A DNA stretch of 64,000 nucleotides, from positions 1 to 64,000 of the forward strand of contig JARGPL010000020.1 of NCBI GenBank assembly GCA_029210175.1. The letters are read 5' to 3'. The notes under the pieces were generated by a model. It had not been told where the DNA came from. It saw nothing but the letters and a program-made list of their open reading frames with translations, and ran no database searches. Positions 27,323 through 36,631 of this stretch are shown here, piece after piece (positions within the stretch are counted from its first letter, which is position 1; every line of letters starts with the position of its first letter). The translations under genes were made by a program, and so were the position numbers. This stretch comes from Minwuia sp. GTDB taxonomy: Bacteria > Pseudomonadota > Alphaproteobacteria > Minwuiales > Minwuiaceae.

Positions 27323-29188
27323 ATCCTGACCCGTCTCATCCGTACCTGGCCTGGCAGACCGTCTCTGTGGCGCGCAAGCGCTGCGGCGCTTGTGTTGCTG
27401 GTTGCTGCGGGCTGCAGCAGCGTCGGGCTGGATGATCTGCTTGGTGAGGACAGTACTGTCACGCAACTGGGCGATGTCACATACACGGCTGTCATCGAAG
27501 GCGTGCCGGAGGATGAGGGCATTGACGAGGTCGCGAGGGGTGTCCTGAAGACCTTCACGCTTCAGTCCCGGGGTGTGCGCAGCGTGTCCGCCCTGCAGCG
27601 GCGGGCCGATGAAGACATCGAGGAACTGCAGCGGATCCTGCGGGCAAGCGGCTACTACGATGCCCGGGTGACGACCGATGTGTCCGATACGGCACCACCG
27701 CAGGTCACATTCCGCGCCGAACCCGGCACGCGCTACACGATTGGCGAATTCCGCATCGCGTTTCAGAAAGCCAGGGACACGCTGCCCAAACCCGCCCTGC
27801 TGGACGTGGCGGCGGAGTTGCCGTCCGGTTCCGCCGCGGCGGGGGAGCGCATCGTGACTGCGGAGGCAAAGATCGTCACCTACCTGCAGGAGCATGGCTT
27901 TCCCCATGCGGCCTTCCACGCCCGGACCGCCCGTGCGAACCGCGAACTGGCGACCCTGGATGTCACGGCGACCTTCGCCAGCGGCCCCTACATCACCTAT
28001 GGCGATGTCGTTGTTGACGGCGATCCGGGCGTCGAGACCGATTATCTGCTGGGCATGATCAACTGGGACCCGAACACACCGGTTGCCCAGTCGGAGCTCA
28101 ACCGTGTTCAGGAACGCATGGCGTCCACGGGGCTGTTCAAATCCGTCAGCGTGCGCCTGCCGGAACATGAGAAGGGCAGTGCCGTCGCGGACGGGCCGCA
28201 GCCGATCACGGTCAAGGCGACAGAAGCCAAGCCCCGATCCATCAGCGGCAGCCTGCGCTTCGACACGGACCGTGGTCCAGGCGTGCGGGCGGGCTGGCGG
28301 CACCGCAATCTGTTCGGGCGGGCGGAAGATCTGCGGACCGAGCTTGATCTGTCTCTGGACGAGCAGAAGCTGTCCGCCGAACTGTCGCGACCGCGTTACC
28401 CCTCCGCACGCTGGACGGTCTTCGAAGGCGCCGAACTGCGCAACACGTTCGATGATGCCTTTGACGAGCAGGCGGCTGAGGCCCAGGTCGGCATGCGCAC
28501 GGGGCTGGAGAACGGCTGGACCGTCAGCGGTGCGATCAAGGGCAGCGTTTCGGCCACCGAAACCGATGTCGAAAGCGACACGGCCTACCTGATCGGGCTG
28601 CCGCTCACGGCGCGCCACGTCCGGACGAATGATCCCCTGAACGCCACCAGGGGACACAAGCTGTTCCTGTCAGCGACCCCTTACATGGGCCTCAACGATG
28701 GCTCCCCCACCTATTTCGGCGTGATGTCCGCGGGTGGCTCCTATTACCTGCCCGTGATTGGCGAAGACAGTCTGGTCTTTGCCACCCGGGCACGCCTGGC
28801 GTCGATTCTCAGCGGTGATCTGGAAGATGTGCCGGTCAACCAGCTGTTCTTTGCCGGTGGCGGCAGTTCGGTTCGTGGTTTCGGCTTCCGCTCCATCTCG
28901 CCGGTTTCACTCGGCGATGAAACCGGTGGTCGTTTCCTCGCCGAGACGGGGCTGGAGGCGCGGGTCAAGGTGACGGACAGTTTCGGTTTCGTCACCTTTG
29001 TCGATGCCGGTCTGGTGGAGGAGGAACCGTTTCCAAATTTCAAGGAACGGGTGAATGTCGGCGTCGGTGCGGGCTTGCGCTACTACAGCCCTGTCGGGCC
29101 AATCCGGTTTGACCTGGCCTTTCCGCTGCACCGTCGGGCCGGCGACAGCCTGTTCGAATTCTACATCAGCCTCGGGCAGGCATTCTGA
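27323..29188 (+). CDS. tamA: TamA/BamA-family outer membrane protein
   Basis: A 621-residue protein: POTRA-like domains (for example VSALQRRADEDIEELQRIL and YDARVTTDVSD) and a C-terminal 16-stranded barrel with the conserved GGGSSVRGFGFRSISP (VRGF/Y lock) and PVGPIRFDLAFPL. TamA works with TamB in assembling or lipid-supplying the outer membrane. The first canonical start in frame, a GTG 69 bases later, would remove the signal sequence. The frame back to a TGA holds no ATG, GTG or TTG, while GGAGAG sits at the right distance from an ATC (27323) followed by a CTG. Translation from there gives an arginine-rich start and ALVLLVAAGC, a lipoprotein signal with C31. Start coordinate is inferred. 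Confidence 0.85.
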   Translation: MLTRLIRTWPGRPSLWRASAAALVLLVAAGCSSVGLDDLLGEDSTVTQLGDVTYTAVIEGVPEDEGIDEVARGVLKTFTLQSRGVRSVSALQRRADEDIEELQRILRASGYYDARVTTDVSDTAPPQVTFRAEPGTRYTIGEFRIAFQKARDTLPKPALLDVAAELPSGSAAAGERIVTAEAKIVTYLQEHGFPHAAFHARTARANRELATLDVTATFASGPYITYGDVVVDGDPGVETDYLLGMINWDPNTPVAQSELNRVQERMASTGLFKSVSVRLPEHEKGSAVADGPQPITVKATEAKPRSISGSLRFDTDRGPGVRAGWRHRNLFGRAEDLRTELDLSLDEQKLSAELSRPRYPSARWTVFEGAELRNTFDDAFDEQAAEAQVGMRTGLENGWTVSGAIKGSVSATETDVESDTAYLIGLPLTARHVRTNDPLNATRGHKLFLSATPYMGLNDGSPTYFGVMSAGGSYYLPVIGEDSLVFATRARLASILSGDLEDVPVNQLFFAGGGSSVRGFGFRSISPVSLGDETGGRFLAETGLEARVKVTDSFGFVTFVDAGLVEEEPFPNFKERVNVGVGAGLRYYSPVGPIRFDLAFPLHRRAGDSLFEFYISLGQAF

Positions 29189-32100
29189 TGCGACGTCGTA
29201 TGCGCCGTATCCTGCTGTGGTCCCTGGCCATCCTGCTGACGCCTGTCCTGCTGGTGCTTGCCGCTGCGTTCTGGTTTCTGGAACTGGCGGGGGAGGACAC
29301 ATGGACGGCGGCACTCGACCTGGGCCTGGCACAGGCAAACAGTCCGGGTGAGCTGGAAATCTCTGCCAGCGGGTTCCTGCGCGACGAGGAAGGCGTGATC
29401 CATCTGGGCAGGCTGGAGCTGGCTGACGGGCAGGGGGTCTGGCTGACGCTGGACCAGCTTGTGCTCGACTGGCGGCTGCGCGACCTGTTCGGCAGAGCCG
29501 TGACGATTGATGCGCTGACGGTTGGTGCGATCGATGTGCGCCGCCCGCCGATCAGTGCCGCGGATACGGAACCGGAGCCGGAAACGGGCGAATCCATCCT
29601 GCAGAGTTTCGACTGGCCCCGTGCGCCGGTGGCGGTTCGCCTTGATCTGCTGCGGGTCGACCGTCTGACGCTTGGCGATGGAATTGTGCCCGGTGGCGCG
29701 AATTTCCGCATCGAGGGGTCGGCGCTGGATGCGGGGTCGACCCAGGCGCTGAAGCTGGATGTGCAGCCGCTGGACCTGCAGGAAAGCTTCGCCCGCGCGG
29801 ATATCGCGCTTGATTTAGCCTCCCGTGTTTCGCGGATGGGAATTGCCGTCGATCTGCCAGCGATTGCGCCGGTTTCGGATGTGCTGGGCATCACACCGGA
29901 CGAACGCCTGTTGCTGAATGTCAGCGGCGGCGGTCCGTTCGGGTCTGCCACGCTCGAAGCATCGGCCACGGTGCAACGGGTGGTGGACCTGCTGCTGGGT
30001 CTGGAACTGAAGGCTGATCCGGAAACCGGCTGGTCACTGACAGCCGATGGCGTGGTCAATCTGCTGGACGCTGCCCCTGTACCGACCGAATTGACGGGGG
30101 AGGTCATTCCGTTCCGGTTTGCGGCTGCGGGTCCCGATGAAACCCGGGCCCGGCTGCAGGTGCTGGAAGTGAGCACCCGGTCGGCGACGCTTGCAGCCAG
30201 TGGATCGGTTGATCTGGGAAGCGGCACCGTTGACCTGTCGGCCACTGTTGATGCGCATCGCCATCCGGCACTTGATGCGCTGATGACGGGCGCGACGTTC
30301 GACACCGCGCAGGTTCGGGCGCATGTCACGGGCACCTTCGATAGCCCCGCATTGGATGTGGCTGCCGATCTTGCTGCCCCCGCGTTCGGGGACATGGGCG
30401 CCGAGGCGATCACGCTTGCCATCAAGGGGGGTCTGGCCGGGTCGGACTTCGCCGGTGATGTGGCGCTGACCGTGACCAATCCGGCGATGGGGGACCCCGA
30501 ACTGGACGGGCTGCTTGGTGCGACGCCGCGCCTGACGGCATCGATTGATGCGGGCGCTGAACAGGTCAGGGTCACGGCACTCGATCTCACGGCCTCTGCC
30601 TTTGGATTGACGGGTAACGTGGTCACGCCTTTGCCTGACCCGGTCCTGAATGGCGAACTCGTGCTGCTGCTGCCCGATCTCAGCCGCCTGCCGGGCGCGA
30701 ATGCGGCGCTGAGGAATGGTGGCGCACATCTGGTCGTGACCCTCGACAACCTTCAGCCTGCCGGGGGCGGCGAGGTGCGGTTGGCGGGTGATGTCCGCCA
30801 GCTGTCATTCATTGATCCCGTGCTGGGTCGACTGATTGGCCCCGCTGTCCGCCTCTCGGCAACCGCGCGTCCCGGCGCGGAAGCCAATGCAGTCGATGTC
30901 TCTGTCGATACGGCGGCTGGTCCTTCTCTGAAGGCCGATGCGCGGTTGTCTGGTGCTGGTGCGCTGGACGGACGCTACAGCGTCAGCGTTCCGGCGTTGC
31001 CCGATGGTCTGCTGCCTGAAACAACCACCCTCGACGGCCCGGTCCGCCTGCAGGGAACCCTGGCCGGTACGGCGGACGCACCATGGACGCGGGGGCAACT
31101 CAGCCTCGACGCCGTTGTCAGTGGTGACATTCGCATCGACCGCCCTGTCCTTGCCTACGACGTGCGCAATCTTGCCACCAACCCTGCCGGCACTGTGGCG
31201 CTGGATGGCACCTGGGGTGGCGAGGCACTGGACCTGGATCTCAGCTTCGCCATGGCGGATGCATTCCAGCGGCTTGACCTGTCCGCTCTGTCCCTGTCGC
31301 TGGCGGGCCTGAAGGTGGACGGAAATGGCCAGTTTGCGCTGGCGACACCAGCCTATCGGGCCGACCTTGCGGTCACGTCCGATGCGCTGGCACCGCTCGG
31401 GGCGCTGTTTGGCGTGCCGCTGGCCGGCAGCCTGGACGCAAAGGTTGCCCTGGCGCCCGAGGGCGGCGATCACGCAGCGGACGTCGTGGTCCGGTTGCAG
31501 GATCTTCAGGCTCCGGACGCCGGGGTCAGGGTCCGCGCCGTCGCCCTGTCTCTTGAACTGAAGCAGTTGCTGTCGGCGCTGCCACGGCTTGGGGGAACGC
31601 TTGCGGTCGAGAATGTCGAGGCCGATGGGGCGAGGATCGAATTGCTGGATGCCCGGCTGGGCGGCACATTCGAGAGACCGGCAGTCGAAGTGCGGGCCAC
31701 CGCAACCGACCCGGAGCCAGCCAACCTCCGGACACTCATCGTCGCGAACCTCGCCGGGACCAGCGGGCCGGAGATCGAAGTGCAGGCGCTGCGTCTCGAA
31801 GGGGGCGATGCGGCAATCGAGGCCGTGCAGCCCTTCCGCGTGGTGGTTGGTGACATCATCACCTTGTCGGGCTTGCGCCTTGGCACGTCTTTCGGTGGGG
31901 AAGTGCTGGCCGATGTCCGCTATGCGGCTGATCTGCTGGACGCCACGGTCCGCATCTCGGCGCTGCCGCTTGGCCCCCTTGCCGCAATTGCCGGGATAGC
32001 TGGGGTGGCAGGACAACTCGCCGCCGACGTGAGGTTCGACAGCACTGCGCCTGACGACAAGGCCCGGCTTGTGCTGCAGGTTGATGGCCTTCACCCGCCC

Positions 32101-33552
32101 GGTGATGATCTGGGTGCCAGTTTCGATATTGTGGTCAATGGTGCCTGGAACGGTAAGGTCGCGACCGCACGTACGGAGGTATCCGGCCCGTTCGATACCC
32201 CGCTGACCGCGGAAGTGCGGGCGGCGGTCGGACAGGACGTCGGTTCGTTCCTGCCAGTGCCTGATCCGGAAGGTGCCTTGCAGGGCCGCATCGACTGGCA
32301 AGGTGATCTCGCCCAGATGATGCAGTTGCTGCCTGAAGGTGACAATCTGCTCTCCGGTCGGGCGGTGGTGTCAGTGAATCTGTCCGGCACGGTGGGCGCA
32401 CCCGTCCTGCAGGGCCAGATCGGCATCTCGGAAGGTCGCTACGAGAATCTGATGACAGGTACGGTTCTGGAGGCACTGACACTCGACACGACATTTGCAG
32501 ATTCCGGGGAAGGGCAACTGACCCTGTCAGCCGTGGACCGGGTCGGGGGCACCATCGATGGTGCCGGTACCGCCCGGCTGCTCGGCGCCGACCGGAATGC
32601 GGCGGTACAGATCAACCTCAACCGCCTGCGTGCGGTGAACAGGGAAGAGGCTACGGCGCTCCTGTCCGGCAGGACCGACGTGAACTGGGACGGCAAGTTG
32701 TTGAAGGTCACCAATCGCACAATCATCGATGAGGCGGAGATTCGCCTGATCGCGGACAACCTTCCCCCCAGCGTCGTGGATATCGACCTGGCGAACGACA
32801 TCGGCACACCGGCACCCGAGCCGCAACAGGAAGAGCCGGCCGAGGACCTGCCCATCCTGCTGGATGTGGAAGTGGATGCGCCATCCAAGCTGTTCGTGCG
32901 TGGTCGGGGGCTGGATACGGAATGGGCGGGAACGGTCACGGTGAAGGGTCAACTGCCGGACCCCGTTCTGGATGTGAGCATCGGTGTGGTCCGGGGGCAG
33001 CTGTCCCTGCTCGGCAAGGATTTCCAGGTCTCGACGGGCGAGATCGGCCTGACCGGCAACCTGCAACCGCGATTCAATATCGAACTCACGCGCCAGACCG
33101 GTGACCTTGAAGGCACGATCAGCATTTCCGGCAGTCCGGCAAAGCCGACCATTGCATTCTCCTCGACCCCCGAACTGCCGGAAGACGAGGTTCTGCCGCG
33201 TTTGCTGTTCGACAAGCCCGCGCAGTCGATGAGCCCGCTGGAAGCCATTCAGCTGGCCCAGAGCATCAACACGCTGACCAATGGCGGTGGCGGTACGACC
33301 GACAAACTGCGGAAGGCCGTCGGGCTTGACGTGCTGCGGGTTGAAGAGGGCAATGACCCGGATTCCGCCGGCTCGGTTGCAGTGGGCCGCTATGTGCGGG
33401 AAGGCGTCTATGTCGGTGCCAAGCAGTCCCTCGATTCGGAAGCCGGAAGTGTCGTGGTGGAAATCGACGTATTGCCCAATCTGAAGGTCGATGCGGAGGT
33501 TGGGCGCGGCGGCGGTGGCAGCACAGGCCTGACGTGGGAACGTCGCTACTGA
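29188..33552 (+). CDS. tamB: TamB, translocation and assembly module subunit
   Basis: A 1454-residue protein anchored in the inner membrane by an N-terminal helix (RILLWSLAILLTPVLLVLA) and spanning the periplasm with long repetitive beta-rich segments that form a hydrophobic groove. The C-terminal DUF490/TamB domain is recognisable by VRGQLSLLGKDFQV, GLTGNLQPRFNIELTRQ and ISGSPAKPTIAFSSTPELP with the ending VEIDVLPNLKVDAEVG. Its ATG overlaps the tamA stop by one base (TGATG), so expression is coupled. Both act together, or as an AsmA-like lipid conduit, at the envelope. Confidence 0.94.
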   Translation: MRRRMRRILLWSLAILLTPVLLVLAAAFWFLELAGEDTWTAALDLGLAQANSPGELEISASGFLRDEEGVIHLGRLELADGQGVWLTLDQLVLDWRLRDLFGRAVTIDALTVGAIDVRRPPISAADTEPEPETGESILQSFDWPRAPVAVRLDLLRVDRLTLGDGIVPGGANFRIEGSALDAGSTQALKLDVQPLDLQESFARADIALDLASRVSRMGIAVDLPAIAPVSDVLGITPDERLLLNVSGGGPFGSATLEASATVQRVVDLLLGLELKADPETGWSLTADGVVNLLDAAPVPTELTGEVIPFRFAAAGPDETRARLQVLEVSTRSATLAASGSVDLGSGTVDLSATVDAHRHPALDALMTGATFDTAQVRAHVTGTFDSPALDVAADLAAPAFGDMGAEAITLAIKGGLAGSDFAGDVALTVTNPAMGDPELDGLLGATPRLTASIDAGAEQVRVTALDLTASAFGLTGNVVTPLPDPVLNGELVLLLPDLSRLPGANAALRNGGAHLVVTLDNLQPAGGGEVRLAGDVRQLSFIDPVLGRLIGPAVRLSATARPGAEANAVDVSVDTAAGPSLKADARLSGAGALDGRYSVSVPALPDGLLPETTTLDGPVRLQGTLAGTADAPWTRGQLSLDAVVSGDIRIDRPVLAYDVRNLATNPAGTVALDGTWGGEALDLDLSFAMADAFQRLDLSALSLSLAGLKVDGNGQFALATPAYRADLAVTSDALAPLGALFGVPLAGSLDAKVALAPEGGDHAADVVVRLQDLQAPDAGVRVRAVALSLELKQLLSALPRLGGTLAVENVEADGARIELLDARLGGTFERPAVEVRATATDPEPANLRTLIVANLAGTSGPEIEVQALRLEGGDAAIEAVQPFRVVVGDIITLSGLRLGTSFGGEVLADVRYAADLLDATVRISALPLGPLAAIAGIAGVAGQLAADVRFDSTAPDDKARLVLQVDGLHPPGDDLGASFDIVVNGAWNGKVATARTEVSGPFDTPLTAEVRAAVGQDVGSFLPVPDPEGALQGRIDWQGDLAQMMQLLPEGDNLLSGRAVVSVNLSGTVGAPVLQGQIGISEGRYENLMTGTVLEALTLDTTFADSGEGQLTLSAVDRVGGTIDGAGTARLLGADRNAAVQINLNRLRAVNREEATALLSGRTDVNWDGKLLKVTNRTIIDEAEIRLIADNLPPSVVDIDLANDIGTPAPEPQQEEPAEDLPILLDVEVDAPSKLFVRGRGLDTEWAGTVTVKGQLPDPVLDVSIGVVRGQLSLLGKDFQVSTGEIGLTGNLQPRFNIELTRQTGDLEGTISISGSPAKPTIAFSSTPELPEDEVLPRLLFDKPAQSMSPLEAIQLAQSINTLTNGGGGTTDKLRKAVGLDVLRVEEGNDPDSAGSVAVGRYVREGVYVGAKQSLDSEAGSVVVEIDVLPNLKVDAEVGRGGGGSTGLTWERRY

Positions 33553-33674
33553 TCGGCGAAACCGATTCCTTGAAAAAAATGCGCCTGACCGTGATCCGAT
33601 CGGCAGCATGCGCAGTATCAGGTACAGATTTGCCCGACAGTACAGTTCGCGGGCAAATGGTCTCCCCTAGACCA
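33552..33674. other. Three successive inverted repeats after tamB
   Basis: ATCGG-CGAAA-CCGAT (33552-33566), ATTTGCCCG-13-CGGGCAAAT (33628-33658) and TGGTCT-CCCCT-AGACCA (33658-33674) are perfect small inverted repeats in the 294 bases between tamB and the aldo/keto reductase gene. The last two share a T. No gene is seen in the gap. They may act as RNA structures or operators; a stronger hairpin follows. Confidence 0.4.
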
Positions 33675-33682
33675 ATGACGAC

Positions 33683-33734
33683 TGCAGGGGACATGTCATC
33701 CCCCCTCACCCCCCGACATGTCCCCTGCACTTTT
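33683..33734 (+). terminator. Rho-independent terminator between tamB and the sulfur operon
   Basis: A perfect 15-bp inverted repeat, TGCAGGGGACATGTC and GACATGTCCCCTGCA, encloses a 17-base C-rich loop and is followed by CTTTTCC. It lies 130 bases after tamB and 113 before the next start codon. The length of the perfect arms would also suit an operator. Confidence 0.7.
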
Positions 33735-33846
33735 CCTCCCGGAAATGTTCATCAGCGATCAACGCGACTGGACCGCCATTCGCGGACACGCGAAGATGCG
33801 GCCAGCGGTGCCCAGGCCTCGGGCACGCTGTTCCGGGGGAGAGAGC

Positions 33847-34833
33847 ATGAATTACGTCCGTCTGGGAAATACTGGTCTGAAGGTCAGCCGCTTGTGTCTT
33901 GGGTGCATGACCTACGGTGATCCGACAAAGGGCAACCACAGCTGGGTGCTGCGGGAAGATGAATCCATGCCATTCTTCACGGAAGCGTGGGAGGCGGGAA
34001 TCAACTTCTTCGATACTGCCGACATGTACTCGCTGGGGGCGTCGGAGGAAGTGACGGGCCGGGCGCTGAAGAAGCTCGGCCCCCGCGACGAACAGGTCAT
34101 CGCCACGAAAGTCTACAATCCGATGACCAAGGCCCCGAACGACCGGGGGCTGTCGCGCAAGCACATCATGAAGAGCATTGATGGCAGTCTGACGCGGCTT
34201 GGCACCGATCATGTCGATCTCTACCAGATCCATCGCTTCGACTATCACACCCCCATCGAGGAGACGATGGAAGCGCTGCATGACTGTGTGAAGGCAGGCA
34301 AGGTCCGCTACATCGGCGCATCGTCAATGTGGGCGCGGCAGTTCATCCAGATGCAGAATGTGGCGGAGCGGAATGGCTGGACGAAATTCGTGTCCATGCA
34401 GAACTATTACAATGCGGTCTATCGGGAGGAGGAGCGGGAGATGATCCCGTTCTGCCAGGAAACCGGTGTCGGCCTGATTCCCTGGAGCCCCATGGGGCGG
34501 GGCTTCCTGACGCGCAGACATACCGAACGGACCATCGGCGATACCGCGCGGGCGACAACGGACCCGGTGGCAGCGCGCGTGTTCGGCCGGGAAGAGGACT
34601 ATGCGGTGGCGGATGCGGTCGGCGATGTGGCGGACGCCCGTGGCGTGCCGATGGCACAGGTGGCGCTCGCCTTCGTGCTGGCGCATCCGGCGATCTCCGC
34701 CCCGATCATCGGTGCATCCAAGCCGGGTCATTTCCCGGATGCCCTGAAGGCACTGGAACTGGAACTGAGCGACGACGAGATGGCAACCATCCGCGGTGCC
34801 TATCGCCCGAACGACGTCAAGGGTCACCAGTGA
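33847..34833 (+). CDS. Aldo/keto reductase
   Basis: A 328-residue NADPH-dependent oxidoreductase. Catalytic tetrad residues are visible: D in FFDTADMYSLG with Y (MYS), K in IATKVYN and H in YQIHRFD; the cofactor site is near GVGLIPWSPMGRGFL and PIIGASKPGHFPDA. The subgroup resembles the YajO/IolS-type reductases that start YVRLGNTGLKVSRLCLGCM. GGGGGAGAG precedes the ATG, and the frame upstream lies in the terminator. It is first in a four-gene operon; its TGA overlaps the GTG of the aminotransferase gene. The carbonyl substrate is unknown. Confidence 0.9.
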   Translation: MNYVRLGNTGLKVSRLCLGCMTYGDPTKGNHSWVLREDESMPFFTEAWEAGINFFDTADMYSLGASEEVTGRALKKLGPRDEQVIATKVYNPMTKAPNDRGLSRKHIMKSIDGSLTRLGTDHVDLYQIHRFDYHTPIEETMEALHDCVKAGKVRYIGASSMWARQFIQMQNVAERNGWTKFVSMQNYYNAVYREEEREMIPFCQETGVGLIPWSPMGRGFLTRRHTERTIGDTARATTDPVAARVFGREEDYAVADAVGDVADARGVPMAQVALAFVLAHPAISAPIIGASKPGHFPDALKALELELSDDEMATIRGAYRPNDVKGHQ

Positions 34834-36029
34834 CTGCAGAACCGGACCTGATCGACGTAGCGCGCTGCCGGGCCGAAACGCCCGGCGCGGAGCGGGTGCT
34901 TCACTTCAACAATGCCGGTGCGGGGCTGATGCCCCTGCCGGTACTGAATGTCGTCAAGGAACACCTGGACCTGGAAGCCGGGATCGGTGGCTATGAGGCT
35001 GCCGACCGGCGGCGGAAGGGGATCGAGCGGACGTATGATGCCATCGCGGCCTGCCTGAATTGCAGTCGCGACGATGTTGCGGTCATGGAGAACGCGACAG
35101 CGGCATGGAACCAGGCGTTCTTTGCCGTTGCCGACCGGATGAAGCCCGGTGACCGCATTCTGACGGCGGAGGCGGAATATGCCTCCAACTACCTCACCTA
35201 TCTGAAAGTTGCGGCAGACCGGGGCGTGACGGTGGAGGTGGTGCCGAGCGATGCAGATGGTGCCCTGGATGTGGCGGCACTGGAACGGATGATGGACGAC
35301 AGGGTGGCGCTGGTCGCCGTTACCCATGTGCCGACCAATGGCGGACTGGTGAACCCGGCGGCGGAAATCGGGCGGATCACCCGCGCGGCGGGGGTGCCTT
35401 ACCTGCTGGACGCCTGCCAGTCGGCCGGTCAGCGGGTTCTGGACGTGCAGGAAATTGGTTGTGACTTCCTGACCGCGACCGGGCGCAAGTATCTTCGGGG
35501 GCCACGCGGAACCGGCTTCCTCTATGTCCGCCCGGAAGCTCTGGCGCGGTTCGAACCACCCGTCGTTGACCTGCATTCGGCAGCCTGGGCGGCGGCGGAC
35601 AGGCTGGAATGGCGCAATGATGCCCGACGTTTCGAGAACTGGGAGTTCTATGAGGCTGGGCGGATCGGCCTGGGCGTTGCCGTTGATTACATGATGCAGG
35701 TCGGCATGGCGGCCATAGAGGCGCGGGTTGTCCGGCTTGCCGACGCGTTGCGTGCGCAGCTTTCAGAAGTGCCGGGCGTGACCGTGCATGACATCGGGCG
35801 ACAGAAATGCGGCATCACGACATTTGCCATGGCGGATCATCATCCGGCGGGCGTGAAGCTGGCGCTGTCGATGCAGGGAATGAATGTTTCCACCAGCACC
35901 GAATACAGCACGCGGATCGACATGGAGCGGCGGAATCTCAGCGGACTCGTCCGGGCATCCATTCACTACTACAATACAGAAGAAGAGATTGACCGCTTCG
36001 TCGCGGCGGTCAGCAAACTGGGGAGGTAG
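34830..36029 (+). CDS. Class V aminotransferase-fold PLP enzyme
   Basis: A 399-residue PLP-dependent enzyme of the cysteine desulfurase / isopenicillin-N epimerase group. HFNNAGAGLMPLPV opens the fold, YLLDACQSAGQ contains the PLP-contacting Asp and Gln, and TGRKYLRGPRGTGFLY holds the Schiff-base lysine. The C-terminal cysteine loop of true IscS/SufS desulfurases is not evident. The GTG start overlaps the upstream stop (GTGA), which fixes it. Two bases separate it from the dioxygenase gene. With a thiol dioxygenase and a rhodanese next to it, a C-S lyase or desulfurase-like role is likely, but this is inference from context. Confidence 0.85.
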   Translation: MTAEPDLIDVARCRAETPGAERVLHFNNAGAGLMPLPVLNVVKEHLDLEAGIGGYEAADRRRKGIERTYDAIAACLNCSRDDVAVMENATAAWNQAFFAVADRMKPGDRILTAEAEYASNYLTYLKVAADRGVTVEVVPSDADGALDVAALERMMDDRVALVAVTHVPTNGGLVNPAAEIGRITRAAGVPYLLDACQSAGQRVLDVQEIGCDFLTATGRKYLRGPRGTGFLYVRPEALARFEPPVVDLHSAAWAAADRLEWRNDARRFENWEFYEAGRIGLGVAVDYMMQVGMAAIEARVVRLADALRAQLSEVPGVTVHDIGRQKCGITTFAMADHHPAGVKLALSMQGMNVSTSTEYSTRIDMERRNLSGLVRASIHYYNTEEEIDRFVAAVSKLGR

Positions 36030-36031
36030 GC

Positions 36032-36631
36032 ATGACAGCGAAAGAACGGGCGGCTGCGCGGGCAGAAGCGGTACGGGTCGCGATGATGCAGGTGCGCGCC
36101 ATCGAGGTCGCGCAGGGGGTGACGCGGCAGGCGATTGCCGACATGCGGGATGTGCTGATCGATCTGGCCAAGCGCCGGGACCTGTTTCCGCTGGAGGATT
36201 TCCCGCCGCCGGAGGCCACCACGGCGCGCAAGAACGCACTCTATCGCCTGTCAGAAGACCCTGATCACCGCTTTGCCCTCTACGCACAGCTGTCGATGGG
36301 GGGCACCAATTCGCCTGCACATGACCACACGACCTGGGCCGTGATCGTCGGGATGGAGGGGCAGGAGGTGAATCGTCTCTATGACCCAACCGATGATGGT
36401 GCGGTGGCTGAACGCGAACAGTTCGTGGTGGAGGCGGGGACCGGCCTCGCCCTGATGCCCGATGACCTGCATTCGATTCATATCGAAGGCGACGCACCGG
36501 TGCTGAATTTCCACATGTACGGGCTGGCTCTCGAACAGCTGGACCGGCGTCGCTACTACAACCCGGAGACGCATGTCTGGAAGCATTTCCCGGCGTCCGA
36601 GGGAATTCGCGATCTGCCCGCGCCCGCATGA
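36032..36631 (+). CDS. Cysteine-dioxygenase-like thiol dioxygenase (cupin)
   Basis: A 199-residue cupin. H97 and H99 in SPAHDHTTW and H147 in DDLHSIHI fit the three-histidine iron site of thiol dioxygenases, which turn cysteine, 3-mercaptopropionate or related thiols into sulfinic acids. The mammalian Cys-Tyr crosslink is not expected in this bacterial type. About 60 N-terminal residues are helical, as in several bacterial relatives. Its stop overlaps the rhodanese start (ATGA) and it follows the aminotransferase gene by two bases. The thiol substrate is not identified. Confidence 0.83.
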   Translation: MTAKERAAARAEAVRVAMMQVRAIEVAQGVTRQAIADMRDVLIDLAKRRDLFPLEDFPPPEATTARKNALYRLSEDPDHRFALYAQLSMGGTNSPAHDHTTWAVIVGMEGQEVNRLYDPTDDGAVAEREQFVVEAGTGLALMPDDLHSIHIEGDAPVLNFHMYGLALEQLDRRRYYNPETHVWKHFPASEGIRDLPAPA

